From Aureimonas sp. AU22 (GTDB lineage: Bacteria > Pseudomonadota > Alphaproteobacteria > Rhizobiales > Rhizobiaceae), in the NCBI RefSeq assembly GCF_001463745.1, contig NZ_BBWJ01000047.1, positions 1 through 64,000 on the forward strand: 64,000 nucleotides of DNA, read 5' to 3'. How positions within the stretch are numbered: position 1 is the stretch's first letter; every line of letters begins with the position of its first letter. The notes beneath the pieces were generated by a model, which worked only from the letters and a program-made list of their open reading frames with translations, searched no databases and was not told the origin of the DNA. A program made the position numbers and the translations under genes. Below are positions 37,815-48,791 of the stretch, in pieces.

Positions 37815-38219
37815 TCAGAGACCGAGCGCTTCCTTGGCATTGCGAAGATCGGCAAGGCGCCGCTCCGCGCGCGAACGCACGGTGGCATCGGTCGCGTCTG
37901 CAACGTCCTCTTCGGTGTTGCGGATCTGCTGATCGAGATCGGCGACGTCGATCTCTTCGACCGGCACCGCATGCTCGGCGAGCAGCGTGAAACCTTCGGG
38001 GTTGATGTCGGCGAAACCGCCGTGCACGAAGATGCGGCGCTCGGAGCCGCTCGCGAGCGTCGCGTGCACGACACCGGGCTTCAGCGTGGTCATCAGCGGC
38101 GCGTGGCCGGGCATCGCGGTGAAATAGCCTTCGCTGCCGGGAGCGACGACGGCCGACACCTGTTCGGACAGGAGCAGACGCTCCGGAGATACCAGTTCGA
38201 ACTTGAAGCTCTCAGCCAC
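37815..38219 (-). CDS. atpC: F1F0 ATP synthase subunit epsilon
   Basis: A 134-residue epsilon subunit, with beta-sandwich MAESFKFELVSPERLLLSEQ and FTAMPGHAPLMTTLKPGVVH, and the C-terminal helical hairpin TVRSRAERRLADLRNAKEAL. It sits in the central stalk and can inhibit hydrolysis. It is the last gene of the atpHAGD-x-C operon; its start overlaps the small zinc-ribbon-like gene by 8 bp. Confidence 0.95.
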   Translation of the reverse strand: MAESFKFELVSPERLLLSEQVSAVVAPGSEGYFTAMPGHAPLMTTLKPGVVHATLASGSERRIFVHGGFADINPEGFTLLAEHAVPVEEIDVADLDQQIRNTEEDVADATDATVRSRAERRLADLRNAKEALGL

Positions 38220-38442
38220 GATCCGCCTGCCTTGCTCGGCTCCCCAAATGGAGCTCGGCCTGAAGCGCGGTGTCGAAATGTCGAACCGCGATCTCGAATT
38301 TGTCGCGGCAGCCGGGATTGCAGAACCCGACCACCCGTTCGCGATAGAGGGTCAACGCGTCGGCCGAGATCGGTTGTCCCGACCATGGGCACGTCGTGTT
38401 GACCGCGTCCTCCACCTTGAGGGTTTCGGACGCGTCCATCAC
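38212..38442 (-). CDS. Small Cys-containing (TRASH/YHS-like) protein in the atp operon
   Basis: A 76-residue soluble protein between atpD and atpC. Its core NTTCPWSGQPISADALTLYR followed by GFCNPGCRDKFEIAVRHF has Cys spacing of a treble-clef metal-binding fold such as TRASH or YHS. Similar small proteins are annotated in rhizobial genomes as putative glutathione S-transferases, a name not supported by this length. It begins 2 bp after atpD and overlaps atpC, so it is surely co-transcribed with the ATP synthase. The function is unknown; a metal-linked assembly role is only a guess. Confidence 0.7.
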   Translation of the reverse strand: MMDASETLKVEDAVNTTCPWSGQPISADALTLYRERVVGFCNPGCRDKFEIAVRHFDTALQAELHLGSRARQADRG

Positions 38443-38444
38443 CG

Positions 38445-39953
<1,509 letters not shown>

Positions 39954-40004
39954 TCATGTCGTCCTGTGGCGCGCCGCCCGGAAGGGCCGCGCTGCCGAAA
40001 ATCC

Positions 40005-40892
40005 TCAGAGCGCCTCGGCGCCCGCGATGATCTCGATCAGTTCCGTCGTGATCTGCGCCTGGCGCTGACGGTTGTAGGAGATCGAGAGCTTGTTGATCAT
40101 GTCGCCGGCGTTGCGCGTGGCGTTGTCCATCGCGCTCATCCGGGCGCCCTGCTCGGACGCCCCGTTCTCGAGGAGCGCGCGGAAGAGCTGGATCTTGATG
40201 TTGCGCGGGATGAGATCGGCGAGGATCTCCTCCGGGTTCGGCTCGTACTCGTAGAGCGCGGACGCGCCGCCGGCCTGCGTCGTGGCCTCCTCGACCTTCG
40301 GCACCTCGGCGGGAATGATCCGCTGTGCCGTCGGGACCTGCGTGATGACGTTCACGAAGGCCGAGTAGAAGATCGTGGCCACGTCGAACTCGCCGGCCTC
40401 GAACATGTCGGTGACCTTGTCGGCGACCGTCTCGGCGGCGGAGAAGCCGATCGTGCGCGCGCCGCCGTGGTCGAGGCGGGCCACGATGCGATCGCCGTAG
40501 TCACGACGCATCAGGTCGGTGCCCTTCTTGCCGACCGAGATGATCTTGACGGTCTTGCCCGTCGCCTCGAGGCGACGGATGTGCTCGCGCACCAGACGCA
40601 CGATCTGCGAGTTGAAGCCGCCGCACAGGCCCCGGTCGGAGGTGAAGACGACGAGCAGATGCACGTCGTCCTTGCCGGTGCCGGCCATCAGAGGCAGGGC
40701 CTCCCCGTCCTCCATGGCGCCCGCGATGTTGGCCAGAACCGATGCCATGCGCTCGGAATAGGGGCGAGCCGCCTCGGCCGCATCCTGGGCGCGACGGAGC
40801 TTGGCCGCCGCGACCATCTGCATGGCCTTGGTGATCTTCTGCGTCGCCTTGACCGAGGCGATGCGGTTTCGCAGATCCTTGAGCGAAGCCAT
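40005..40892 (-). CDS. atpG: F1F0 ATP synthase subunit gamma
   Basis: A 295-residue central rotor. The N-terminal helix [24 protein letters not shown] and the C-terminal helix [20 protein letters not shown] form the coiled coil that turns inside F1. [19 protein letters not shown] is the conserved middle. It lies 54 bp after atpA and is followed by a 108-bp gap before atpD. Confidence 0.97.
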   Translation of the reverse strand: MASLKDLRNRIASVKATQKITKAMQMVAAAKLRRAQDAAEAARPYSERMASVLANIAGAMEDGEALPLMAGTGKDDVHLLVVFTSDRGLCGGFNSQIVRLVREHIRRLEATGKTVKIISVGKKGTDLMRRDYGDRIVARLDHGGARTIGFSAAETVADKVTDMFEAGEFDVATIFYSAFVNVITQVPTAQRIIPAEVPKVEEATTQAGGASALYEYEPNPEEILADLIPRNIKIQLFRALLENGASEQGARMSAMDNATRNAGDMINKLSISYNRQRQAQITTELIEIIAGAEAL

Positions 40893-40946
40893 CTGTCGGG
40901 TCAGTCTCCTGGGCGGCCGAAGCCGTTAGTGCGAGCCGCGATCAGC

Positions 40947-42476
40947 TCAGGCGAAGGACTTCGAGAACTGCTCGAGGACGGCCTTCAGCTTGGCGCGCGT
41001 GTCGTCCGAAAGCTGCTTCTCGGTGGCGATCGTGTCGAGCACGCCCTTGTGCTCGGTGCGCAGCGAGGTGAGGAGACCCTCCTCGAAGCGGCCGACGTCC
41101 GAGACCTTCAGCTTGTCGAGATAGCCCTGCGTACCCGCGAAGATCACCGCGACCTGCTCTTCCGTCTTCAGCGGCGAGAACTGCGGCTGCTTCAGGAGTT
41201 CGGTCAGGCGTGCGCCGCGGTTGAGGAGGCGCTGCGTCGAGGCGTCGAGGTCGGAGCCGAACTGCGCGAAGGCCGCCATCTCGCGGTACTGCGCGAGCTC
41301 GCCCTTGATCGAGCCGGCGACCTGCTTCATCGCCTTGACCTGCGCGGCCGAGCCGACGCGCGACACCGAGAGGCCGACGTTCACCGCCGGGCGGATACCC
41401 TGGTAGAACAGGTTGGTCTCGAGGAAGATCTGGCCGTCGGTGATCGAGATCACGTTGGTCGGGATGTAGGCCGACACGTCGTTGGCCTGCGTCTCGATCA
41501 CGGGAAGAGCGGTCAGCGAACCGGCGCCCATCTCGTCGTTGAGCTTGGCCGCACGCTCCAGGAGGCGCGAGTGCAGGTAGAACACGTCGCCCGGGTAGGC
41601 TTCGCGGCCCGGCGGGCGGCGCAGCAGCAGCGACATCTGGCGGTAGGACACGGCCTGCTTGGACAGGTCGTCGTAGGCGATCACGGCGTGCATGCCGTTG
41701 TCGCGGAAGTACTCGCCCATCGCGCAGCCGGCGAAGGGCGCGATGTACTGGAGCGGGGCCGGGTCGGACGCGGTCGCGGCGACCACGATCGAATAGGCCA
41801 TCGCGCCGCGCTCTTCGAGCGTGCGGACGAACTGGGCGACGGTCGAGCGCTTCTGTCCTATCGCCACGTAGATGCAGTAGAGCTTGTCCTTCTCGACCCC
41901 GGCGTCGTGCGCCGGCTTCTGGTTGAGGAAGGTGTCGAGCAGGATGGCGGTCTTGCCGGTCTGGCGATCGCCGATCACCAGCTCGCGCTGGCCGCGGCCA
42001 ACCGGGATCAGCGCGTCGATGGCCTTGAGGCCGGTCGACATCGGCTCGTGCACCGACTTGCGCGGGATGATGCCGGGCGCCTTGACGTCGACGCGGCGGC
42101 GCTCGGTGGACTCGATCGGGCCCTTGCCGTCGATCGGGTTGCCGAGACCGTCGACCACGCGGCCGAGCAGGCCCTTGCCGACCGGAACGTCCACGATCGC
42201 GCCGGTGCGGCGGACGGTGTCGCCTTCCTTGATGTCGCGGTCGGAGCCGAAGATCACGATACCGACATTGTCGGACTCGAGGTTCAGCGCCATGCCGCGC
42301 ACGCCGCCGGGGAACTCGACCATCTCGCCGGCCTGGCACTGGTCGAGGCCGTAGACGCGCGCGATGCCGTCGCCGACGGAAAGAACCGTGCCGACTTCGG
42401 AGACTTCCGCCTCGTTGCCGAAGTTCTTGATCTGGTTCTTGAGGATTGCGGAAATTTCCGCGGCCCGGATGTCCAT
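40947..42476 (-). CDS. atpA: F1F0 ATP synthase subunit alpha
   Basis: A 509-residue alpha subunit with Walker [19 protein letters not shown], the conserved [20 protein letters not shown] and [20 protein letters not shown]. It starts [20 protein letters not shown]. The ATG overlaps the atpH stop by one base. It forms non-catalytic nucleotide sites in F1. Confidence 0.97.
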   Translation of the reverse strand: MDIRAAEISAILKNQIKNFGNEAEVSEVGTVLSVGDGIARVYGLDQCQAGEMVEFPGGVRGMALNLESDNVGIVIFGSDRDIKEGDTVRRTGAIVDVPVGKGLLGRVVDGLGNPIDGKGPIESTERRRVDVKAPGIIPRKSVHEPMSTGLKAIDALIPVGRGQRELVIGDRQTGKTAILLDTFLNQKPAHDAGVEKDKLYCIYVAIGQKRSTVAQFVRTLEERGAMAYSIVVAATASDPAPLQYIAPFAGCAMGEYFRDNGMHAVIAYDDLSKQAVSYRQMSLLLRRPPGREAYPGDVFYLHSRLLERAAKLNDEMGAGSLTALPVIETQANDVSAYIPTNVISITDGQIFLETNLFYQGIRPAVNVGLSVSRVGSAAQVKAMKQVAGSIKGELAQYREMAAFAQFGSDLDASTQRLLNRGARLTELLKQPQFSPLKTEEQVAVIFAGTQGYLDKLKVSDVGRFEEGLLTSLRTEHKGVLDTIATEKQLSDDTRAKLKAVLEQFSKSFA

Positions 42477-43036
42477 CAGCCGACCTCTTTCAGCGCAAGC
42501 TTAAGGGATGAGAGTTTGTTGCGAAGCGAGGTGTCGATCTGGCGCGAACCGATGCGGACCACGAGGCCGCCGAGGATCGCAGGGTCGACGCTCTCGCGCA
42601 TCGTGACAGTCTTAGACGTGTAGCGGCCGAGCGCGTCGCGCAGTTCGCGCCGCTGCTCGTCGTTGAGAGGGTGGGCGCTGACCACCTCGGCATCCACCTC
42701 GCCGCGATGGGCGGCGGCCATCTGGCGGAAGCCGCGCACGATGGAGGGAAGCGCGAAGAGCCGGCGGTTGGCGGCGATGACCTTCAGGAAGTTGCCGACC
42801 AGCTGGCTGGGCTTGGTCTCGGCGACGACCGCCGTGATCGCACGCAGCTGGTCGTCGGACGTGAAGGCCGGGCTTTCGACGAGCCGGCGGAAGTCGGCGT
42901 TCTCATCCACCAGCGACTGGTACTGGAGAAGCTCGGACTCCGTCGCGTCGATCGAACCTTCGTCGCGAGCAAGCTCGAAGAGGGACTGGGCGTAGCGTTC
43001 GGCGACCCCGGAAACCGGGGAGGAGGACTGTGCCAC
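42476..43036 (-). CDS. atpH: F1F0 ATP synthase subunit delta
   Basis: A 186-residue OSCP/delta subunit linking F1 to the peripheral stalk. The helical N-terminus reads [20 protein letters not shown] and the C-terminal part has [20 protein letters not shown]. It is the first gene of the F1 operon, as usual in alphaproteobacteria, where the F0 genes are encoded elsewhere; no F0 gene is in this window. Confidence 0.96.
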   Translation of the reverse strand: MAQSSSPVSGVAERYAQSLFELARDEGSIDATESELLQYQSLVDENADFRRLVESPAFTSDDQLRAITAVVAETKPSQLVGNFLKVIAANRRLFALPSIVRGFRQMAAAHRGEVDAEVVSAHPLNDEQRRELRDALGRYTSKTVTMRESVDPAILGGLVVRIGSRQIDTSLRNKLSSLKLALKEVG

Positions 43037-43165
43037 GGACGATCGCTTCTCTTCTTATCTGGGTTCCCGCACCCGCCCGAACAGGTCGCGACGATTGGGG
43101 GGAACTGGTCAAAAAAAGGTCGCGAACCCTGAGAACCTGTCCCTGGCCTGACCGCGATGAGGGGT

Positions 43166-43194
43166 CGTCTAGCACAGGGTTTCCCGCTCCACAA
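43166..43194 (-). promoter_or_regulatory. Possible sigma-70 promoter of the atp operon
   Basis: On the minus strand TTGTGG (43194-43189) and TAGACG (43171-43166) are separated by 17 bp, resembling the rhizobial housekeeping promoter, about 130 bp upstream of the atpH start. Based on hexamer match only. Confidence 0.3.
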
Positions 43195-43248
43195 CAGAGC
43201 TTCCCCGCCCGAAACGCGGGTTCACAGCATGGTTTACAAGCGGGAGCC

Positions 43249-43644
43249 TCAGGCCGGCACGAGGCCGAAAACGGGAGCGAGGCACGCGCCCGCCAGGATG
43301 AGGTTGAGGAGGAGCCAGAGCCAGTTGCCGAAGGTCGATGCGTCGTCCGACAGGATGGAGACGAGGCGGCCGAAGGCGACGAAGATCCACCCGGCACCCA
43401 GCGTCATCTGCATGAAGGGCTGGTCGAAGAAGAACATGGTCGCAAGGCCCGTGCCGAGCGGGAAACCCGCCAGCGTCCCACGGATCTCGGACAGTCCGAC
43501 CCGCCGCTCGCCGACCGGCTGGAGCTTGGCCATCCGCAAGAACGTGCCCGGGGCGAACAAGGCGAAGAGGCCGTAGAGGATGCTGAAGCACGCCGCCGCG
43601 AACGGCAGGGCGTCGACCGTGGTCGATGGAAGGGTGATCGGCAT
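43249..43644 (-). CDS. Small membrane protein, DUF4345-like
   Basis: A 131-residue protein with four hydrophobic segments (FAAACFSILYGLFALFAP; IRGTLAGFPLGTGLATMFFF; MTLGAGWIFVAFGRLVSIL; NWLWLLLNLILAGACLAPVF). The pattern of four helices with E/R residues between the first and second (RRVGLSEIRG) resembles DUF4345 proteins. The function is unknown. It is transcribed away from the secreted-protein gene and toward the atp operon. Confidence 0.65.
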   Translation of the reverse strand: MPITLPSTTVDALPFAAACFSILYGLFALFAPGTFLRMAKLQPVGERRVGLSEIRGTLAGFPLGTGLATMFFFDQPFMQMTLGAGWIFVAFGRLVSILSDDASTFGNWLWLLLNLILAGACLAPVFGLVPA

Positions 43645-43719
43645 CGGGGCTCCCGACAGGCTTGGAAACGATGCGGCGAGGGATTAGCGGAAAAGCGATG
43701 CCGCGGCAAAGCGACGGGA

Positions 43720-44226
43720 TCAGCCGGTGCAGTTGCCCTCGATCGCGATCTCCCGCCTCCCCTCACCGCGAATCAGCGTCATCGTTCCCGAAAGTGTGAT
43801 GGTCTCCGGCGTGCGTTCCGTTTCGCGCATGGTCATGTTGACGTTGACCCGCGGTTCGCCCGCCGAACGCCAGACCGTGACGTTGGACTGGGCGGCATCC
43901 GCGCCCGAGCGCACCTTCTCGAGTTCGCGCAGCACCCCGTCCACCATGACATAGCCGCGCTCGGCCGAGTTTTCGGCCTTCGTCTCGCGCATCACCAGGA
44001 AGGCGAAGCGCCAGGTCTGCGGGTCGTCGAAGCGAAAGGCCGCCCTGGCCGCCGGCGTGAAGTAGGTGCAGCGCGACGGCGCGGGGTACCAGAAGATCGT
44101 ATCCTGCGCGGCGGGGGCGCCGAACGAGGCCGCCGGGTCGGTGCCCGCAATGCCGGAATCCTGCCCCTGTGCGGGCGCGCAGAGAAGAAGAACGAGGGCC
44201 GCAGATCCCAGCCGTCCGATCCTCAT
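43720..44226 (-). CDS. Secreted hypothetical protein
   Basis: A 168-residue protein. A signal peptide (RLGSAALVLLLCAPAQG) precedes a mature domain with two Cys residues (SRCTYF near residue 53 and EGNCTG at the end) that may pair. WRFAFLVMRETKAENSAERG and TETITLSG-like stretches suggest a beta-rich fold. No family is recognised. It follows priA on the same strand, 73 bp downstream. Confidence 0.6.
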   Translation of the reverse strand: MRIGRLGSAALVLLLCAPAQGQDSGIAGTDPAASFGAPAAQDTIFWYPAPSRCTYFTPAARAAFRFDDPQTWRFAFLVMRETKAENSAERGYVMVDGVLRELEKVRSGADAAQSNVTVWRSAGEPRVNVNMTMRETERTPETITLSGTMTLIRGEGRREIAIEGNCTG

Positions 44227-44299
44227 GCGTCCCTCCCCTGCCGTCGACCGATGCGTCTGCCATGGCAGGATCGCACGCGTCCTGGCAAGGCCGCGTGGG

Positions 44300-46525
44300 T
44301 CAGAGAAAGCTTTGCGGATCGATGTCGACCTGCACGTGCACCGAGGCGCGCGGCCGGGGCGCCTTCGCGATCATCGCGCGCAGAAACGCCTGAAGCGGCG
44401 CGCGCCGTCCGCCCTGCGCCAGCAGCCGGAACCTGTGGCGTCCGCGAACGAGGCCGAGCGGCGCTTCGGCCGGCCCCAGCACTTCGATGCCCATGTCCTC
44501 CGGCGCCGCGCGGGCGAGTTCGCGCCCATGCGCCTCCGCCTCGCGGCGCGAGTCGGCCGAGACGATGACGGCGGCGAGACGGCCGAAGGGCGGCAGGCCG
44601 GCACGCTCGCGCTCCGTGGCCTCGCGGTCGTAGAAGCTGTCGGGGTCGGCCGCGACGAGCGCCTGCATCACCGGATGCTCCGGGCTCCAGGTCTGGATCA
44701 TGCCCCGGCTGGCGAGGCCCGAACGCCCGGCCCGGCCCGTCACCTGGTGGAGAAGCTGGAAAGTGCGCTCGGCGGCCCGCGGATCGCCGTTGGCAAGGCC
44801 GAGATCGGCGTCCACCGCGCCCACGAGGGTCATCAGCGGAAAATGGTGCCCCTTGGCGACGAGCTGGGTGCCGATCACGATGTCCGCCTCGCCATCCGCC
44901 ACGGCGTCGAGTTCGCGCCGCAGCCGACGCGCGCCGCCCGGCAGGTCGGACGACAGAAGGATCGTGCGCGCCTGCGGAAAGGTCTCGAGCATCTCCTCGG
45001 CGATCCGCTCGACGCCGGGACCGCAGGCGACGAGGTGATCGAGCGTGCCGCAGGACGGGCAGCTTTCCGGCCGATGCTGCGCGTGGCCGCAATGGTGGCA
45101 CTGCAGCGTGCCGCGCAGGCGGTGGTCCACCAGCCAGGCCGAGCACTGGTTGCACTGGAAGCGATGACCGCAGGCGCGGCAGAGCGTCAAAGGGGCGTAG
45201 CCGCGCCGGTTGAGGAACAGGAGCGCCTGCTCGCCGCGCGCCACGGTCTCCTCGATCGCGGTCAGAAGCACGGGCGACAGAAAGCGTCCGCGCGCCGGCG
45301 GATGGCGGCGCAGGTCGACCAGCGAGAGGTCGGGCAGCGCGGCGTCGGCGAAGCGGGCGGCCAGGGGCACATGGGCGTAGCGCCCGGCCCGGGCGTTGAC
45401 GCGGCTTTCGAGCGACGGCGTGGCGGACGCCAGGATCACCGGACAGCCGCCTTCCCGCCCCCGCACCACGGCCATGTCGCGTGCATGGTAGAAGGTCCTG
45501 TCCTCCTGCTTGTAGGCGGGGTCGTGTTCCTCGTCGACGACGACCAGCCCGAGATCGGGGAAGGGCAGGAAGAGGGCCGAGCGGGCGCCGGCCACGACCT
45601 TCACGCGGCCTTCCGCCACCTGCCGCCAGACCTTCTCGCGCATGCGGGGTGCAACGTCCGAGTGCCACTGAGCGGGCTCGGCGCCGAAGCGGGCGTGGAA
45701 GCGATCGATGAAGCTCTGCGTCAGCGCGATCTCCGGCAAGAGGATGAGGACCTGGCCGCCCTTCTCCAGCGCACGCGCCACCGCCTCGAAGTAGACCTCG
45801 GTCTTGCCCGAACCGGTGACGCCCTCGAGAAGGCTCACCGAGAAGCCGCCGGTCTCGACAGGCTCGATCAGGCGGTCGGCCGCCTCTTTCTGCCCGGGCG
45901 TCAGCTCGGCGCGGCGATGGGCGGTGTCGGGCATCGGCACGGCGGGGTGCGGCGGCAGCGACACCGGCTCCAGCGCGCCGACCTTCAGGAGACCGTCCAC
46001 CACCGAGACGGCGACGCCGGATGCATTGGCCAACCCGGAGCGGGTCCATTCCGGCGAATGCGCCAGCGTTTCCATGACGCGCTCGCGCGTCGGCGTCATG
46101 CGCGGCGGCAGGACCCCCGTGGCGCGAAGGCCCTCGACGTGGGGTTCCGGGTCGAAGGCGACCGGCGCGCGCAGCACCATGCGGGCGACAAGGCCGGGCG
46201 GGGAAAGCGTGTAGTCCGCCACCCAGTCGATGAAGCGGCGCATCGTGGCGTCGAGCGGCGGGCAATCGAAGACATGGGTGATCGCGCGCAGCTTCTTCGG
46301 GTCGACAGGGTCGGTGGGCTGGTCCCACACGACGCCCGCGACCTGGCGCGGCCCCAGCGGGATCTGGACGATCGAGCCCGGGACCACCGTCATGCCGGGG
46401 GGCACGCGGTAGGAATAGGGCCGCTCGGCCGGCAGCGGCACGAGCACGGGCACGACCACGGGCCCGCCCGGCAGGGCGTCCGGCGCGAACAGCGAATCGG
46501 TGACGGCGGTCGGGGTCGGGTCCAA
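44300..46525 (-). CDS. priA: Primosomal replication protein N' (PriA helicase)
   Basis: A 741-residue superfamily 2 helicase that reloads the replisome at stalled forks. The N-terminal DNA-binding domain is followed by Walker A LLEGVTGSGKTEVYFEAV, DEEHDPAYKQEDR (motif II) and SATPSLESRVNARAG. A zinc-binding segment carries paired Cys (CRACGHRFQCNQCSAW; CHHCGHAQHRPESCPSCG), then helicase motifs V/VI (QLLHQVTGRAGRSG). The length is normal. It is divergent from fsa. Confidence 0.95.
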   Translation of the reverse strand: MDPTPTAVTDSLFAPDALPGGPVVVPVLVPLPAERPYSYRVPPGMTVVPGSIVQIPLGPRQVAGVVWDQPTDPVDPKKLRAITHVFDCPPLDATMRRFIDWVADYTLSPPGLVARMVLRAPVAFDPEPHVEGLRATGVLPPRMTPTRERVMETLAHSPEWTRSGLANASGVAVSVVDGLLKVGALEPVSLPPHPAVPMPDTAHRRAELTPGQKEAADRLIEPVETGGFSVSLLEGVTGSGKTEVYFEAVARALEKGGQVLILLPEIALTQSFIDRFHARFGAEPAQWHSDVAPRMREKVWRQVAEGRVKVVAGARSALFLPFPDLGLVVVDEEHDPAYKQEDRTFYHARDMAVVRGREGGCPVILASATPSLESRVNARAGRYAHVPLAARFADAALPDLSLVDLRRHPPARGRFLSPVLLTAIEETVARGEQALLFLNRRGYAPLTLCRACGHRFQCNQCSAWLVDHRLRGTLQCHHCGHAQHRPESCPSCGTLDHLVACGPGVERIAEEMLETFPQARTILLSSDLPGGARRLRRELDAVADGEADIVIGTQLVAKGHHFPLMTLVGAVDADLGLANGDPRAAERTFQLLHQVTGRAGRSGLASRGMIQTWSPEHPVMQALVAADPDSFYDREATERERAGLPPFGRLAAVIVSADSRREAEAHGRELARAAPEDMGIEVLGPAEAPLGLVRGRHRFRLLAQGGRRAPLQAFLRAMIAKAPRPRASVHVQVDIDPQSFL

Positions 46526-46745
46526 GCGGCGGGCTGCGAGAGATCGTGAAGGGACAGGCGCCTCAAGCGGGAGCCTTTGCCTCCATATCGTCGTTACTCC
46601 AAGAGGATGAAAGGGGCCTGCCGGAGGCGTCCGATTTCCTGCTTGCTTCCGATACGGGCTCCTATATCACCACGAACATCAGGATCGACGGCGACCCCGT
46701 TGGCTCCGCAAGGGGCCGGCCGCCTGGAAGCGAAGGACGAATTCC

Positions 46746-47399
46746 ATGAAATTTTTCGTCGATACGGCCGACATTGCCGAGATCAGGGAACTTCAGGACG
46801 CCGGCCTGATCGACGGCGTGACCACCAATCCGTCGCTGGTCCTCAAGGCCAATCGGCCGCTCAAGGAACTCTTGAAGGAAATCTGCGACGTCACCGACGG
46901 CCCGGTGTCCGGCGAGGTCGCCTCGACCGATTTCGACGGCATGATGCGCGAGGGCAAGATCATCGCCGGGATCGCGCCGAACATCGTCGTCAAGCTGCCG
47001 CTGACGCTGGACGGCCTCAAGGCCTGCAAGCACTTCACCGAGGACGGCGTGAAGACCAACGTCACGCTCTGCTTCTCGGCCAATCAGGCGCTGCTCGCGG
47101 CCAAAGCCGGCGCGACCTACATCTCGCCGTTCGTCGGTCGCCTCGACGACATGAACATCGACGGCATGGAGCTGATCTCCGACATCCGTCGCATCTACGA
47201 CAACTACGGCTTCGAGACGGAAATCCTTGCGGCCTCCATCCGCACGCCGAACCACGTCCGCGAGGCCGCGTTGCTCGGCGCCGACGTCTCCACTGTGCCG
47301 CCGGCCACGCTGAAGTCGCTGATCAAGCATCCGCTCACCGACAACGGTCTCAAGGCCTTCGTGGCCGACTGGGCCAAGACCGGTCAGACGATCGAGTAG
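46746..47399 (+). CDS. fsa: Fructose-6-phosphate aldolase / short transaldolase
   Basis: A 217-residue TalC/FSA-type class I aldolase. The protein begins [20 protein letters not shown]; the Schiff-base Lys is in [16 protein letters not shown], and [20 protein letters not shown] follows. Short transaldolases and FSA share this fold; which reaction dominates cannot be told by eye. It is a single-gene unit ended by the hairpin at 47419-47450. Confidence 0.92.
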   Translation: MKFFVDTADIAEIRELQDAGLIDGVTTNPSLVLKANRPLKELLKEICDVTDGPVSGEVASTDFDGMMREGKIIAGIAPNIVVKLPLTLDGLKACKHFTEDGVKTNVTLCFSANQALLAAKAGATYISPFVGRLDDMNIDGMELISDIRRIYDNYGFETEILAASIRTPNHVREAALLGADVSTVPPATLKSLIKHPLTDNGLKAFVADWAKTGQTIE

Positions 47400-47418
47400 T
47401 CTCACGACGACGCACATG

Positions 47419-47450
47419 AAAAAGGGCGGCTCGCGAGGGCCGCCCTTTTT
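47419..47450. terminator. Bidirectional terminator between fsa and dps
   Basis: AAAAAGGGCGGC pairs perfectly with GCCGCCCTTTTT around an 8-nt loop. T-runs are present on both strands, serving fsa (ends 47399) and convergent dps (ends 47473). Confidence 0.92.
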
Positions 47451-47472
47451 CGTATCGGTCGCAAGCACGATC

Positions 47473-47976
47473 TCACGCGTGCTGGAAGTGGCTTTCCAGG
47501 AAGTACAGGGACTTGTCGACCCCGCGAGCGACCTCGGTGAAGAGATCCGCCGTCAGGTCGTCGCCCGCTTCGTCCGACTCGCTGACGGCTTCCTTCAGCG
47601 CGCCGCCCCACTTGGCATAGCTCTCGGCAAGGCGCTTCAGGTGCCCCATGATGTCGACGAGGTCGAGCGGATAGGGATCGAGGACGGACCCTTCGCTGGA
47701 GGCCTGCACCGTCCCGTGCGCCTGGCCACCCAGCGCCGTCAGGCGCTCCGCGATCGTATCGACGTAACCTTCCGCCTCCTCGTGCAGCTGATCGAACAGA
47801 AGATGCGTGCCGTAGAAGTTCGGGCCCTTCACGTTCCAATGGGCCTGCTTGGCCTGGTAGCTGAGGTCGATGGACGAGGCCAGGTGGACCTGGAGCAGCT
47901 CGATCATCGATCGGCGCAGGTTCTCGTTCTGGGTGTTCTTGGTCGGATGGATCGGGGTCTTGCCCTGCTTGGACAT
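47473..47976 (-). CDS. dps: DNA starvation/stationary phase protection protein Dps
   Basis: A 167-residue ferritin-like mini-ferritin. The ferroxidase motif SYQAKQAHWNVKGPNFYGTH lies near residue 45, and DQLHEEAEGYVDTIAERLTA continues the site contributed across the dimer. It stores iron oxidised with peroxide and coats DNA. The ATG at 47976 has AGGAG upstream (TTTCAGGAGACCTCG), so the longer frame start is rejected. A candidate general-stress (EcfG) promoter lies upstream. Confidence 0.94.
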   Translation of the reverse strand: MSKQGKTPIHPTKNTQNENLRRSMIELLQVHLASSIDLSYQAKQAHWNVKGPNFYGTHLLFDQLHEEAEGYVDTIAERLTALGGQAHGTVQASSEGSVLDPYPLDLVDIMGHLKRLAESYAKWGGALKEAVSESDEAGDDLTADLFTEVARGVDKSLYFLESHFQHA

Positions 47977-48043
47977 CGAGGTCTCCTGAAACCGCATACG
48001 GGATCCGGCACCGCTCGTCGGGCGCCGGATGCGTCGGCTTCAG

Positions 48044-48069
48044 TTACGCATGGGCGGGCGATCGGTTCC
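48044..48069 (-). promoter_or_regulatory. Possible EcfG (general stress) promoter of dps
   Basis: On the minus strand GGAAC (48069-48065) is followed after 16 bp by CGTAA (48048-48044), close to the alphaproteobacterial EcfG consensus GGAAC-N16/17-CGTT, in the msrA-dps gap 68 bp upstream of the dps start. dps genes are common members of this regulon. Evidence is a sequence match only. Confidence 0.4.
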
Positions 48070-48093
48070 CGCCGATCCCCGAGCCCGCGCGCT

Positions 48094-48717
48094 TCAACCC
48101 ACCTTGCCCTTCAGCTCGGCCTGCGCCTTTGCGCCCCAGACGGCCTTCACCGCCACGTCGCGGCCGCAGCCAATCCGGTAGCGCTTGTAGTGCCCGGGGT
48201 TCTTCTGCGCGTAGTCCTGATGGTAGTCTTCGGCCGGATAGAACTCGGACGCCGGCAAGACGGCGGTCGCCACCGTCCGGCCCAGCTCCTTCCCAACCGC
48301 CTGCTTGCTCGCCTCGGCCGCCTTTCGCTGCGCGTCGTTCATCGCGAAGACGGCGGTGCGATAGGAATCGCCCCGATCGCAGAACTGGCCACCGGCGTCG
48401 GTCGGATCGATCGAATGCCAATAGGCCTGGAGAAGCTTGTCGTAGGAAATCTTCGCGGGGTCGTAGGTGACCTTCACCGCCTCGTAGTGGCCGGTCGTCT
48501 CGGTGACGACGTCCTGATAGGTCGGGTTCTTCAGGTGGCCGCCGATATAGCCGGATTCGGTCTTCGTCACCCCCACGACGTGGTCGAGGTCGGTTTCCAT
48601 CGACCAGAAGCAGCCGCCCGCCAGGATCGCCTCGTCCGCCTGGGCGGCCAACGGCGTGAGGACTGTGAAAAGGCCGAGCGCGAGGACGCCCGGCCGCAGG
48701 AAGGATGAACGCGTCAT
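48094..48717 (-). CDS. msrA: Peptide methionine (S)-S-oxide reductase MsrA, exported form
   Basis: A 207-residue MsrA with an N-terminal signal peptide (PGVLALGLFTVLTPLAAQA), so it repairs oxidised methionine in the periplasm. The catalytic Cys lies in ILAGGCFWSMETDLDHV; YGGH-like GYIGGHLKNPTYQDVV and HSIDPTDAGGQFCDRGDSYR are conserved; a C-terminal resolving Cys is probably in RIGCGRD. The ATG at 48717 is required for the signal sequence. Confidence 0.93.
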   Translation of the reverse strand: MTRSSFLRPGVLALGLFTVLTPLAAQADEAILAGGCFWSMETDLDHVVGVTKTESGYIGGHLKNPTYQDVVTETTGHYEAVKVTYDPAKISYDKLLQAYWHSIDPTDAGGQFCDRGDSYRTAVFAMNDAQRKAAEASKQAVGKELGRTVATAVLPASEFYPAEDYHQDYAQKNPGHYKRYRIGCGRDVAVKAVWGAKAQAELKGKVG

Positions 48718-48791
48718 GATCGGTCTCCGCAGGGGATCGGCGCCCCAGATACGGCGCGCCGAACGCGGCGGATGCATGGCCCCCCGCGTTT

